Of a stretch of DNA of 64,000 nt, positions 35,026-48,714 are shown piece after piece. The position numbers and the translations under genes were made by a program. Numbering within the stretch: position 1 is the stretch's first letter; the number at the start of each line of letters is the position of its first letter. This stretch comes from Rhabdornis inornatus (Eukaryota > Chordata > Aves > Passeriformes > Rhabdornithidae), in the NCBI GenBank assembly GCA_013397075.1, contig VWZS01002820.1, positions 537,118 through 601,117 of the forward strand. The letters are read 5' to 3'. Below the pieces are notes generated by a model, which was not told where the DNA came from, made no database searches, and saw nothing but the letters and a program-made list of their open reading frames with translations.

Positions 35026-36906
35026 ACCAGCAGCCCTGGTCACCCAATCCACCTTTTCCATCGTATCCCTTTGGTGCTTCCTCACGGGCACAGCGGTGTC
35101 ACCACTAGGACAGCACAGCAAGAGCAGCTAAACTCAGCTTGCCCTTCCACCTCCTCCAAAAATAGCATGAAACAGGTATTAGTTTATATATAAACATCTG
35201 ATTTTTTTTTTTTAAATTGATTAATTTATATATAAACATGTTAAATTAAAAAAAAAATAATTAGATTATTTGACATGATCCCTGGTCCTGGTGAAGAAAG
35301 GAAGGGCAAGCTGGTAGGATTATCATTTTTCTGGGTGATTTGGGATGAAAACTTGGGTTCTTTGTCTTTGCTGTGTGTTTCTCAGGTCTGCCCCGAGGAA
35401 GGGCACACACATCCCAAGGCTGTCCTCAGCAGGAGCAGGGAAGGAGGCAGTGCCCATCCCTGGCTGACGCAGGCTCTGTCCCAGCGGCGTCATCCCAAAT
35501 TCTTCCTTCGGCCTATTTTTAAATGCCTCAAGTCAAGGGAGGTTTTTGGAGCCTCCCTTGGGGCACCAAACCACAGGCCCAGATATTTCAGGGCAGCTGC
35601 CAGATCTCCATGTCCCCCACCTTCCATCTGCCTGGAGCTCTGCCTCCCAATCTCAGAAAATCTGGTTACGTGTGAGCTCTAAACCTCAGCTATGCTCCCA
35701 GGTGAGACCACCAGAAACTGCATTCCTCCTCTGGATCTTTGGTGTGAGTGGATTTATAAAAATACAAAAAGCTGGGAGTTGGGATTATGTTGTTTTTCTG
35801 CAGCAGCTTGTGGACATCTCTTGGTTTGGAGGAGAAAAAGGGTCCTGTGTCTCTCTTGCCACTGCGTTTTTAAAAGCAGCACGTGGATGTGGTGGTGTAA
35901 AACTGCTTGGTCTCACTCTTCATTTGGCCTCTTTTATAATTTCTGTCAGATTTTTTAAAATAATTTTTGTCAGAATTTTTGTGTCACTTTTGTCGGAATT
36001 GTTCTGCCATTTTTGTCAGAATCATCCCTCATGATGGAAAAGGTAATTCTCCAGTGAAGATCCCCCTGGGTGGTGAAGTCTTATCACAGTAAAATGGGAC
36101 AGAAAGGACTAAAGTAAAACTCTGAGTGCCTCTTTCCTAATGAGAAACTTCAGGAAAAAGCCTTCCCAAGGTTTCCACTTGGTTGTGGAGTTGCTGCAGG
36201 TCCTGGAAAATCTCTCACAGAGCTTGGCAAGGGGCTTCCTGAAGAGCTTTCCCCTCTTGACCATGACCTCCAGAGTGGAAAAGATGAGGATTGCTTTTTT
36301 TTCAAATAGATTTTTTTCTGTGTCCTGCTCATGGGTGTTCTCGGAGCATTTTTGTTCCATTAGTAATAAAACCCTGCAGTCACAAATGAGGAAGAAGAGG
36401 CTAAAAAAGGAGGGAGGGAGGCTGAACTCAGGCCCACGGGTGGTGGCAGGAACTGGGATTATCTTGGGGATCCACAAGGATAAATGATTGAGATAATTTT
36501 AAATTTAAAGTTCAACTTTTGGATTTAATTTGTGTTGGGGGCTGAACCTGAGTGTTGTGGGAATTGCTACAGGAGAGGGGGAAAAGCTCTCCCATAATGG
36601 GATCAATTCTCTTCTGTTTGACTCAAAGGAGTATAAATAGATTTGGCAGCGATTTTCTTGGTGATTCCTGGTTTTGAGACATTTTAAGGTATAAAATGGG
36701 GTGAAAACATCCAACTTGTGGCAACAAATTAATGACAGGCCGGTGGGGTGATGGAAAACTCAAACAGCAACTACAGGGGGAGAAAACAAAGAATTACTTA
36801 ATGTAAAACACCCAGAAGGAAACTGTGCAGGTGAGAAGCAGTTTCAGGAGAAATATCTTAATATTTAGGGTTTCTGGCACAAAGTTTGCACTAAAGGAGG
36901 CTGTGG

Positions 36907-36937
<31 letters not shown>
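36907..36937. repeat. (TTGA)n microsatellite
   Basis: Perfect tetranucleotide run of nearly eight units. Confidence 0.97.
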
Positions 36938-38898
36938 CAGCGAGCACAGCAGGATGGGAATTTTGAGTTGTTTTCATTTGCATTTTACTCTTTATTGGGA
37001 GTTTCTATAAAATCCTCCTGGGTAAAAATCACCACCCGGATTTAAAATGACCAATCAGTATAAAAATTCTGCTTTTGAAAAAAATGAAATTCTATTGAAC
37101 TGTTTGTAGTAAGGGATCAGATCCTAAATCTCAGAATTCCACTTTCTATTTATGTATCTGCACTTTATTGCCAATATTGAACCTTTTTAAACTCTTTAAT
37201 CCTTCAATTTTTGAGGAGCTGTGCTTTGTATTATTTTTCCTGTGGTGTGTGGGAGTGGAAAGGATAACTGGGAATAATGCCTTGAGACCCCAAAGAACTC
37301 CACCCAAATCTTCTGAGTGGCTGAACATGGAATTTTGGTGCATGAAATTATTAAGCCAAAATTCAACTTTTAAGGCCTGGAATTGGTGGGAATAGCAGGA
37401 AGAGGTCCCTTAAAAATGCCTCCCAAAGGTGGCTTCTAGCTTGGCTGTTTGTAAGGAATCTCAGAAGTGACTGTGGAGCAGGGAAAGATGCAGGGAGAGA
37501 CACCTGGGGAGTTGCTACACTTCCTGAAAATGTGTCTTTAACAAATCAGGAAGCTGGAAGAAATAAATACACCCAGTTTCGCCTCTTGCTCCAGCCTATG
37601 TTTTTTTTTTTGTTTTTTTTTTTTTTGACATTCAAAAGAAAATAAATCTCTGCTTGTAAAAACACAGAAAGGTTCTGAAGGTTTGGAAAGGCAGAATGGA
37701 GAAAAGCTGGGAAGGAGCTCTCTGGGAAGGTGGGAAAAACACCAGGAAATTTCTTTATCTGGGAAAATTTGGCAGCACCAGGGCTGTGTCTCCATGGTGG
37801 TTTTGCTTCCCATCTGCCAGCCCACCCAAACCAGTCAGGGATTCTGCTTTTCTTGCATTTGATGTTTACCCTTTTCACAAAGCCCTGGGGGCATTTCTGA
37901 TGCCATTTCAGCCTGCATGGAGGCTGGGGAAAAAAAATCCCCAAATCAGCTCTTAGAGGGAAAATTTTCATGGAATGACACTGAGAGTGTATTTTATCAA
38001 TAGACAGCAGCCACCTCCTCAGCTAAATTATTTCTCTCTTCTCTGTTCAGAAAAGGACTGTTCAATATTTTAAAAAATAAAATACTAAAATGAAAGCAGC
38101 ATAAAAAGTAGTGGTTGTGGGTTTTTTTCTTTTCCCATTGATTTTCATGCTACTTCATTAAATCTGTGTCTAGTGAAGGGAGAAATCTCTGCCTTCCCTT
38201 TCATCCCATAATGCAAGACTGGGCTCTTCCTGCCAGGAGCACGTTTCTCACTTTGATCTGCAGGTTTATTATCATGTCCCATCCAGGGAAAAAGCTGCAA
38301 TGCCTTTTGGGAAGCACAGACTGGAGCAGTTGGTCTCCCCTGCAGAAACCCTGACATTTTAAATCTTCTTCCCCACATTTCTCAGCACTGCTGGGGCAGA
38401 GAGACTTGAAGCCAGATTGAAATTTATCCCTCCCCTCCATGACCTTAAAATAATCACTTAAAAAAAGAAGAATTTCAAAGTGCTTTATCTTTTGCTAAGA
38501 GTACGCTCATGGCAACTTCAACCAGAAACTTACTCTGTGAGAAGATGCTGGAAAAATACAGGCTGACTGGTGTGGGTATTACAAATACTACATTTCTTAC
38601 TCCATTATTCCATGTGTTTGGAGGCAGAAAAGCAAAAAAAAGAAGTGGAAATGGTGTTGTGGATCAACTTAAAGCTGGTTTTAGGGAAATTTTGGGGCCT
38701 GATTAATCTCTCCTGAGTCTATGCAGTCAAATCCATCCTAAAGCATCAGTTGCAGAGACCATTTGATTTTGGGACAATTGTGTCTCACATGCCCAGTTCC
38801 TGCTGCTGCTGCTCATTGGGTTGACACCTGAATTGTAGTTTCTACTTTGAGATTAAAAGCAGGTACAGCTCATTCCCACCTTTCATATTGGGATGGTT

Positions 38899-39129
38899 GA
38901 CTTTTTTCTCCTTCTCCTTTTTTTCTCCTTCTCCTTTTTTTCTCCTTCTTCTTCTCCTTTTCTCCCTCTCCTTTTCTCCCTCTCCTTTTCTCCCTCTCCT
39001 TTTCTCCTTCTCCTTTTCTCCTTTTCTCCTTCTCTCCTTCTCCTTCTCCTTCTCTCCTTCTCCTTCTCTCCTTCTCCTTCTCTCCTTCTCCTTCTCATTT
39101 TCTCCTTCTCCTTTTCTCCTTCTCCTTCA
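38899..39129. repeat. 230-bp polypyrimidine tract built on TTCTCC/TTTTCTCC
   Basis: The plus strand is almost purely C and T, with variable CTT, TTCTCC and TTTTCTCCC units. Open frames over it (Ser/Phe/Leu on plus, Glu/Arg/Lys on minus) are repeat translations. Confidence 0.95.
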
Positions 39130-41269
39130 TTTTGTTGCCAAATATTCAGTAGCTAAAAATCAACTCTCTTTTTAAATGAAATGGAACACACAGGGGGAAA
39201 CTTCCCATGGAATGATGTCATGAATCTCCCCAGCATTTCTGTGATGGCTCCTGCCCCGGCAGCACATGAAAAAGTCCCCTGGAGCTGCTTCCCCCCACAG
39301 TGACTCCTTTCCTGACCCTGCTCCGAGCCTCTGATTCCCTGGGAACTGGAAGCAGCAGCTCCTTGCGTGGGTGTTGTGCTCATGGTGTTCCCATTGCGAG
39401 GGAGAACACAGAGCTGATAAATCCCTGCATCCCTATTCCAGCCTGCAGGAAGCTGGGCTGGCAGCATCTGTAAATCTGGAGCATAACCCTGACTTGGGGA
39501 AGGAGATTTAAAATCACATTTATGGCCACTTTGGAGCCCTTCTGGTGGGGCTGGGAGGTGCTGGGTGGCAGAGGTGGAATGAGAAGTGCTTCAGCTCCTA
39601 AGTGGGAATCTCAGGAGGTCAGCAGGGCCAGCTTTGCTCATCCAGCTCCGTTTGCAGACGAGCCCTTGGCCTCCGTGGAGGTTTTGTTTTCACTGGTGCA
39701 TTTCTGTCATTAATAAAATCACCCCCTTCCCATCCCAGCTCAAACCAGCCTTTTAATTGCATTGCATGGCTGCAAATCCCTTTTTCAGCCCAAAAAAGTA
39801 GGTGCTTTAATAGAACTTGCTAAGCTCATTCTACGAGATCTATTTTCCATAGGGCCCTGTGGATTGGCATTTGTGGTCTTGCCTTAATTTTTCCAGCAAT
39901 TAAATGGAGGCTCACACATCCCAAAGGATGTGCAGGATTTGATGTCAGGCTGACACAATTACCTGTGGGATTTCATTTACCTGCTACATTCCTGGTGGAG
40001 TGTTTGCTTTCCTCTGGCTTTCCAAAATGTATTTTTTTGTATTCCAGAGCTCAGCAAAGATCAGGAGCAAACTCAGTGACCCTCTGGCCCACCTTTTGTT
40101 GAAAAAAAAACCAAAACCCAGTATGTAAAGACCTGAACCTTTCTATTTTCCAGTATTTTGGCTGTCCATATTAATGTCCAGCTCTGTGTTTTATCTGTTC
40201 AGGTGCTGACCCATAAGGTCATTATTTACCCAGGGACTTGCCCAGTATTTTCCTTCCTAAGGCAGCTGTGACCATGAGTTTACTGCCTCATGATGTGACT
40301 CTTCTTGTCCCCTTCAATTAATGGGAATGAAGTGGGATTTGGGCAATTTTAGTGGGATGTTGATGGGCTGGAGGTTTTTCTTTCCAGCCCATGCTGCCTT
40401 GGCCAAGCTGTGCTAACACTTCCATTTAATTATAAAAAATTCCTCCTCTCTTTGTTTTATTTTATTTTAACTCCTTTCCTCCCAGTCTGAGGTGCCTGGC
40501 TCTGGGAACAGTGGTGGTTCTTGGCCTGGAGAACACCAGGATTGTCACCAGTCTCTTGCTGAGGACATGAAGATGTTCTGGTGAGGTTTCTTCTGCCTTT
40601 TCCTCTCTGCTGATCTCATCCCAAGCGCTTGTCTCCCCAGTCCACAACCTAAGTGGCAGATTTAAGGAGCAGGATTTGAGGGAAAAGCTGAGGTGCTGTT
40701 TCAGGCTGCTCCTGCTCACTGTCAGTAAAAGCTGCTTGAGCCTGATACTCCCCTAATGAAACTATGAAGGGAATGATTTCCCAGTGTGGGGGAAGCATTT
40801 TCCACTGACATTATCTCAGTTTAGCCTTCAGACCCAACACAAGGATAATGGGATAATTACAGCCTGATTTGATGTGCTCAGGCATCGCATTTATTACAGA
40901 CAAATGTTTCTGGAGAAAGGAAATGTCATCCCATTACTGGCTGATCTTTAAAACCTCAAGGTGCTCGCTCACTTTTGCCTTCCCAAATCCGGTTTCCACA
41001 CATACACATCCCCAGCCATATCCAGGGTAGTGACTGTGTTCACCAGGTCAATAAAGCAGGCCTGGACACTCAAAGAAATGAGAATTTACTGGTCTCTGAC
41101 CAATAAAAGTGTCCAGGAGGTTAAACACAGATTTGTCTTTTTAAGTGGGCTTTTCATTCAGGAGCACTGGAGGGAAAATCAGGCTGGAAATGAGGAATGG
41201 CACAGGTTTGTTTGGGACTTGGAGCTTTGGCATCTCCTCAGTAAGATCTGTGTGGAATTTTATTGCTCT

Positions 41270-41580
41270 GCACAACACCCTGACAGGAGGGGGCAGCCAG
41301 AGGGTTTGGGCTCTGCTGCCGGGGAACAGGCACAGGATGAGGAAATGGCCTCAAGTTGCTCCAGAGAAGGTTTAGATGGGATATCAGGGAAAATTCCTTC
41401 ACCAAAAGGGTGGTCAGGCCTTGGAAGGGGCAGCCTGGAGAAGTGGAGTCACAGCCCTGGGAGTGTTCCAAAACTGTGGATGTGGCAGCTGGGGGCACAG
41501 GTTAGAGGTGGCCTTGTCAGTGCTGGGTAATGGTTGGACTCCATCCCAGAGGAGTTTCCAACCTTTAGGATTCTTTGTGG
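41270..41580 (+). mobile_element. Divergent CR1 LINE 3'-end copy
   Basis: It contains AAAGGGTGGTCAGGCCTTGG, TGGATGTGGCAG and GGTTGGACTCCATCCCAGAG, in the order expected for a different CR1 subfamily from most others here. Confidence 0.8.
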
Positions 41581-43589
41581 AGCATGAACCACCAAGCCCT
41601 AAAACCCCCAGCATGATGGTAAAAGAATTGTCAAACCTGGGCTCTTTCTCCTGCTTTTTCTGCATCATCAACCTCTCCCTAATTTTTCAGTTGAAAAGAG
41701 CTTGGCAAAGTAGTTGGTGGTGCAAGAAAACAAAGGGTTTGGTACCATGTGGGAGAACCAGGGCTGGACTGGGTCTTGTCAGAGCATTAATTTAAATTCA
41801 GTGTAAGGCTGAGCTGACAGATGGATTTTATGCCACCTCCGTCCTGGCCATGGCTTCTGGGAGGGAAAGGAGATCTGGGAGAAAAGTGCAGCTTTAACAC
41901 TTGGATTATTTCAGCTTTATCTTCCACATGGCTGGAAATATTTGATGCTTAAGGGAGCGACAGTGACAGAGCCATGCCTTGGAGTAAAACCCTGACAAAA
42001 TGCAGGGGACAACCCTCAGCTTAATGCTGGGAAATGGTTAAAAAAAGCTCCCAAAAACTGATGCCTCAGTTGCCAGGGAATAGAGGGAGGGAAAAGCTGC
42101 AGGGCTGCAGAGCCCCCTGGCTTTCCTGGGAATGAAAAAACGCTTTCAGCTCTGCCTCCCCACCCTCTGCCCTCGTGAAGGGCCTCACAGAGCCGAGATC
42201 TTTATCCAGAAGGTTTGAATCAGGGCTGTACACGGTGGTGGTGCCCTGTGGGTAACCACAGCACCCTCCAGGAGCTGCCCATGGAGCCGGAGGTCGCCCT
42301 GGCCCGGCGGCACCGGGGGAGGCTGAAAGGGATTTTTATCGGAGAAACCCCGGGGAAGGATTCCTGGGGGGGAAGCTGCCAAACCCCCAAACCCAGCGGG
42401 AAGGAGGGGAGAAGCCTCTCCTGTGTGCTGGAGGCTTGGCCATGGAAAATATCTTGGCACAGCTCTTTGAGACTGGAGGGAACGTGGGGTGGCTGCGCTG
42501 GTAGCAGAGACTCCACAGGGGAAAGATTTGGGGATAAACACACTTGGGCAGGAAAAAACTGCGTGGTTTGGGGGTTTTGGAGCATAAATCTGCTCAGCTG
42601 GGGTGGTGATGGGCACTGGAGGTGGCACTGCTGACCTGGAGCTGCAGGTGGAGGTGTGGGTGAGCCACCCCTTTCCCAGGGATTATGTGCACCTGGATAT
42701 TTGTCCTTGTTCAAAATAGGCGCTTCATTTTTAATGTGGATTTGCTCATCTTCCAGTCCTTGTAAAGCCTTTTGCTGCTCCTCCAAAAATGCAATTTGAT
42801 ACTGAGCATTTAGTCAATTATAGCATCGATATAATGTAAAATAAGAATATTATTCTGTTTTTTTTCCATAAGCCCCTTCTGCCCTTGACAAATACCAGCT
42901 CCCAGGTATTTGTTTACCTTCTTCAACACCATGTCCAGCTGAATCCTTTGCCACAGGGGGGATTTTAGCACTCTGAAAAGGACAGTATCCTGTCCTTTGA
43001 GTTCATGGTTTCCTACTCACACACCAGGCAAACTTCACCCTCTGGATTTGTGTGGGGCTGTTTCTTCATCGAGGCCCCACCAAAGCAGAGGATGGAGGTG
43101 GAGAGGCTCTTCCCAGCAGGAGGGGAGCTCCAGCCTGGCTTTTCTGGCAGCCTGCAGGTGCTGCCAGGTGGGCAGAGGTAACACCCCCGTTTTTTGGAGG
43201 TTCCCATGCCCATTTTATGGCTGTAGGGACTTAAACCCAGCACTCTGATTGCCAGGAGAGCAAATCGTGGCAGAGATAATAGGGGAGGAATGTCTGTGCT
43301 TCGCACTGTTCTCCTTTCCACCACATTCCATCAAGGAACCGAAAGGAAAAGGTGATTCCACCCCCCCTCCATGGCCTGATTCCTTTGATGTCACTGGCAT
43401 CCCCTATAAGTCAAGCGCTGGATGTGGGAGGTTTAAAACACGATATTTTTGGTGGCTAAATGCAACCCCTTCCCATTTTCCCTGCTGTTGATGCCCAGGA
43501 TAAAGCAGAGCTGGGGCTGGTGGGGCAGGGCTTGGCTCTGCCTGACAGGTCCAGTCACTGGCACTGACTGCCAGCAACTCCTTCGGAAG

Positions 43590-43880
43590 AGCTCCAGGCC
43601 ATAAATAATTAATACCTGCTGAATTATTCAGGCTGCGCCTGCAGCAGATGAATGCAGCGAGCTGACCAGGCTACGAATGAGTAATTATGTTAATTAACCC
43701 GTGCAGCTCACTGGAGGTGCAATTAAGTTCATTCTTCTCGCGGGCTGCTGTGATTTTTCAGGAACAGAAGTGAGATAAAATGAAACAAACTGAAGCTGCA
43801 GTTACAAGAGATGGGTTAAACCGTGTGGTTTCAATGATCAGCAGACGAGCTGTGCTCTAATTCAGGTGGATTTATGTTCC
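43590..43880. promoter_or_regulatory. Candidate intronic enhancer: cluster of homeodomain-type AT motifs
   Basis: ATAAATAATTAATACC, GAGTAATTATG, TTAATTAACCC and GCAATTAAG occur within about 150 bases, followed by GATGGGTTAAACCG and TGATCAGC. The base composition is even, with no repeat or coding signal. This is inference from motif density only; conservation was not tested. Confidence 0.3.
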
Positions 43881-45911
43881 AGCAGCCCTCCATTCCTTCA
43901 GGGGGGAAACAGGTACATTTTTTAAAGCTTTAATCACTGCTCCCTTCAAGAACTTGAAGATGCTTCTGCAGATTTAGTAGTGTGATGTGCCAGTCTCCTC
44001 TTTTTATTTCCTGTGTGTTGCTGAAGAGGAAGAAAAATTAAAGGAAAAAAATATTTAAAACCCATTAGTGTAATGAAATTAGTCCTAATAATGCTCTACA
44101 AATTGAAAGCTTAATTTTGCAAACACATCACTTGCCATTCAGTGGCCAGCAAAACCTGAGTTCACGTTAAAAAGCTTTTCTGGTAAAAAGAAAAAAAGAA
44201 TTTAGTTACAAGTGGAGAATATTTCCATTTCCCCCTTGCTCTGGTGTTGATAATAAGCACTGCTTTGCACTGTGAATAATTGGAAGAACCCTGTTGGAAC
44301 TGGGTTCATGAGAGAGAAGTTAAGGAATGCCTGAGATTTTTCCCAACCTCACATGGAAATGATCTGCTCTGAGCTTTGCCTCTCATCAAGGAATTATCCA
44401 GGTGGGGTGAATTCTCCACTGAAGAGCTCCAAACCTGCTCCAGCCCTGAGGGTTTTGGTGAAAAATTTAAATAGGAGAAGTGAGGGGGGTGTAAAAATCT
44501 ATGGTTTCTCCTCCTGTTGGAAGAGCAGAGATGGTGGAATGTGGCTCATCCATGGGTTGGATTTTAGATTTGGGATTCCCACTTCCAATTTCACCTCCTG
44601 GTAGGAATTTTATACTACTGAAGAATGGCATACTAGGAGGTTTCACCTGAGGATTGATTTATTTTCCTGAATCACTTAATCTGCCTGGGTTTGATTTGCC
44701 TTTTAAAAACTTCATTTACCCCCTATCCTGGGCATCCCCTACAAAAATATAGAGATGTTTGTGGGACAAAAACCATATTTGCTTAAATTCCCCATCCTGA
44801 TAGGGCTCCTGGGTCGATTCTTTTCTAATTTACCCCTCCATGCTCAGCATTTGCTGTTCTGCTGCCCAATCAATACCGATTCTGCCTGGAAATTGCATTC
44901 ATGGTTTTTGAAATCACAGTTTGCTTGTAAAGCTTGACTTTATCTGTAGATCTGAGCAGTTTGGGAAGTCAGGGTTTGTTGTGGGGTTTTAGGGAGGTGA
45001 TGGATTAACTGCAATTGCAGTGAAATATTTGTGGTATTAGTGTGAGCTATTTAAATTTAATTGACTTCTCTGGGAGTTTAGAAGGGAATATAAATGGAGA
45101 GTAAGAAGAGCCAGACTCCTGAAAATGGGTTAATTGAAAATTCAAAGAAATGAGACAAAATGTGGCATGAATAGAGAAAATAAACCCCCTCCATTTTTCA
45201 GGTTGGTCATCAATACTAAAAAAATAGGGATGTTTGGGTCTGTGTGTCCTGAGTTTTGTGTGCAGACTCAGAGTGGTTGGGAGTTGAGCCAGGATCAGCT
45301 GCAAATCAATGCTTTAATGTGCATTACTGCATCGAATCATTGATTCCAACTTGCGCCAGATTAATCTTTTGCATCTGTTTAAGGGGGAACAAAGAGATGG
45401 TATTATTTTAGTGTGGTATTATTTACCATACCACAGGAATGGTAAATAACAAATAAATTTATAAACCCACCCAAAATGTAGTGTCTGCAGGCAGTGTTGT
45501 GTTAGCTCCAAAATAATTTGTTTATTGGGCAAAATGAATATTAAGCAGAAGCTGGCTGCGAGTTCAATTGCTGTAAGGGACCTACAGACAGTGCTGTGGG
45601 TTTATAAATGCTAGTTTTATATAAATAAGCACCTTAAGATGCCACGTGTTCACTTTTTGGGGAGTTGTAGCGGGTAACTCAAGAAAAAGTTGTGGTAGCC
45701 CCTTGCAGAGAGACCGAATAATCTAATGTGTTAAAGCTAGGCTTGAGTAATAGTATTGCAAATTTTTTTAATGCGATGACTATTTTTGATTGTTATATTG
45801 CATTTGGATTGCTTTGGGGTGTTTTTTACTCGGTAGTATTTCTGTTTTGTTGGGGTTTTCTTGTGGCGCAGCTCGCCCAAGTGCTTGGTGTGAGGCTGCA
45901 GCCGGAGCAGG

Positions 45912-45925
45912 GCAGCAGAGGGCGG
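45912..45925 (+). promoter_or_regulatory. CTCF-like core motif
   Basis: GCAGCAGAGGGCGG fits the CTCF core (CCASYAGRKGGCRS) except at the first base. Single-site match, unverified. Confidence 0.3.
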
Positions 45926-46454
45926 CCGTACTCCTTGTGTTCATGTCCCCTCCTCCCGAGAGAAAGGGGGATGAAAAGCAGGGGAAAAGGGAAGAATGTG
46001 GGGAATGCTGTGCCTGCCCGAGATGCTGGCCGTGTAAGGGAGCAGAGCACAGGGGAGGTGGCACAGGAGCAGCGTCATGCCCAAAACATCAGCTTCAAAC
46101 TCTGCCTGTTCTGATAGCCCTGGCTTGGAAGCGAAAGGAAAAAGGGAAACAGCGGATGTAAAGCAAAAATAAAGCGATTTTTGTGTGTGTGGAAAGGAGA
46201 AGGGCTTGGCTGGAAGCGGGCTGTGAGCTGGCGCTCCTGCTCGGGGAGCAGGGATGTGGAATGTGCTGCCTTCCTGCTGCACAGTGCAGGGTTTGTGCCA
46301 GGGGCTCTAGAGATGGGATTGGACACTGGGCTTTGTGTGCTGGGATTGCAGAAACTCGGGAAGGGGGGGAAGGGCCCCGTTGCCTGAGGCAGGTTGTTCA
46401 AGGAAAGCAGAGGAGGATAAAGCTGCAACACAAACAGTTCTTGCAGAGAAATCA

Positions 46455-46945
46455 CCTCGTCCAGGCACAGGAGGGGCCTGGAGCTGCTGGAGAGAGTCCA
46501 GAGGAGGCACCAGGATGATCAGAGGGATGGAGCAGCTCTGCTGGGAGGAAAGGCTGGGAGAGCTGGGGCTGCTCAGCCTGGAGAAGAGAAGCTCTGGGGT
46601 GACCTCAGTGTGGCCTTCCAGGGCCTAAAGGGGCTACAGGAAAGAGTAAGAGAGACTTGGGGCAAGATATGGAGGGACAGGACACAGGGAATGGCTTCCC
46701 ACTGCCTAAGGGCAGGGTCAGATGGGATATTGAGAGGGAATTGTTCTCTGGGAGAGTGAGCAGGCCCTGGCACAGGGTGCCCAGAGAAGCTGTGGCTGCC
46801 TCTGGATCCTTGGAAATGTCCAAGGCCAGGTTGGACAGGGCTTGGAGCAGCCTGGGATAGTGGAAGGTGTCCTTGCCCATGGCAGGGGGTGGTACTGGAT
46901 GAGCTTTAACATTCCTTCGAACCCAAACCGTTCTGTGATTATATA
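46455..46945 (+). mobile_element. CR1 LINE 3'-end copy (longest)
   Basis: It runs colinearly from GGGGCCTGGAGCTGCTGGAG through GCAGCCTGGGATAGTGGAAG to AACCGTTCTGTGATTATAT. No reverse transcriptase domain is retained. Confidence 0.92.
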
Positions 46946-48714
46946 AAAGATCAATACCAGCCTAGGACTCTTTCTTTCCTGACCACAGAGAAGCAGACCC
47001 AAAACACTTTGCCTTTGCAGCAGCATCGCTCCAAGAGATGTTTTTCCCTTTAGGTTTGAGGGAGCTCCCAGTAGCTGGCGTCACAATTCCCCAGAAGTGA
47101 CAATTGTGCTGTTTTCCACTCAAACCAAAGACTGGGAACTGGTTGGGAAGAGGTGCACAGTTGAACCTGCCTGGCATGTTTGAATACACTTCCATGGAGA
47201 GGGGTTAAGGTCAGAGGAAAAGTAGCTGGGAATGGAACTGGAGTGAGGAAAAGCAGGGCAGGTGAGGAGGTGGAGCAGTGCCAGCCAGGAGGGAGCCCTG
47301 CACCTCAGCCAGGGGTTTGGCTGCTGATCTGCACCAGAAATGGAAGAAAGGTGAGGATAAAAGTTCTGCCCATGCCCTGACTCACCCAGGGCACTCAGCT
47401 GAGAGATGTTGGCAGTGCTGAGGAAATCAGGCGAGTGCTGGTCTCTAATGCTCTGATGAGTAGAGCAATCAGTCCCTGCAAACACTGACAGAGAAAACGG
47501 TGAATATAAACATTTTACACACTCTGAGAGCCCAACTTGATGGAGTTCCTCCAAGCATAAATAAGAAATCGCTGTAGAAGTCAGTGGAGCGCTGTAAAAC
47601 CTTTGTGAGGCCTGATGTGAGCCCTGTTTGCAGATTGTGCCTGGATGATTCATGGATATTTCCTTGGTACTGTAACAAGCCGAGCCCTCTGTGGGGTGCA
47701 GCCATTGATTCTGAGCCTTAAACGATCACAGGGCTCAGCTCCTGTGGACAGAGCTTTTTGGAAATGTTCTCAGAGAGGAAGGGTTTAGCATTGCTGGAAT
47801 TATGGCCATAAACACCTGTAGATCCCTAAATAAGAGTCTGGTGTTCCAGTGGAATGTTTGCAGTTGCTCAGGACATGCAAATGTCAAGGAAGGGCTTCAG
47901 GATAAATTCTGGCACAAATCTGTTTTTAAAAAGGAAGACAGCTCTCAGTGCAACTTAAAGAAACACCAGCCTGTTCTCCAGGCATGTAAACCCCAGATTT
48001 AAAATCTGTGGTTTGTGTTTATTATTATAAATACCTGAAAGAGCCAAATAATATTTTTTAATAAGCAGAGGAATTAAACTGATTGTATGAAGAGACAGAG
48101 CACTTGTTCTCAATGCATCATGAAATAATGGTGCATTGGTAACACACTGGCTATTTTCATATCGGGGGAGCAGAATTTGTGTTTATTTCTAATCCAGTTC
48201 CAAATATAAATTAATTGTTTTGAAGGCTGGATAAATCAACCCAACAGACCAAGGCAATTATGGGAGGTGAGTGGTGCATTACTGGTGAGGAGAGATAAGA
48301 AACACTGCAGGGTCTGAAAGGGTGAGCAGAGGGAGCACCTGGAATTGCAAATGCTCAGGGCTGCTGAGAGGTTTGTCACTGTGAAACCCCTGAAGTGGAG
48401 GAATCGAACAGCCTCAAAATGAGGCTGGAGAAATGAGCTGCTATCAATTAATATAATGGGATGGGGAGGTGGGAATGAGCCTCTTGCTGTCCTCACCTTC
48501 CTGAGGATTTTGCTTTCCACCTCTTGCAGCCAGAGCACCGTGACTAAAACAATGAGCGAGGTGCACAAGGCAGTGCAGGTCAGAGAGGGGAAAAGCTGAA
48601 ATTGAGGAGTTCAGCTGTGGTTGTGTTGTGTTTTAAAAGGAAACAGTGAAGAATTGCAGTCATCTCGAGGAACAAATCTCATTTTTGGTGAGCCCAAGTT
48701 TTTCCCAGCATCTG

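Noticed and set aside
38883..39175. Ser/Phe-rich and Glu/Arg-rich frames
   Set aside because: Direct translations of the polypyrimidine tract.
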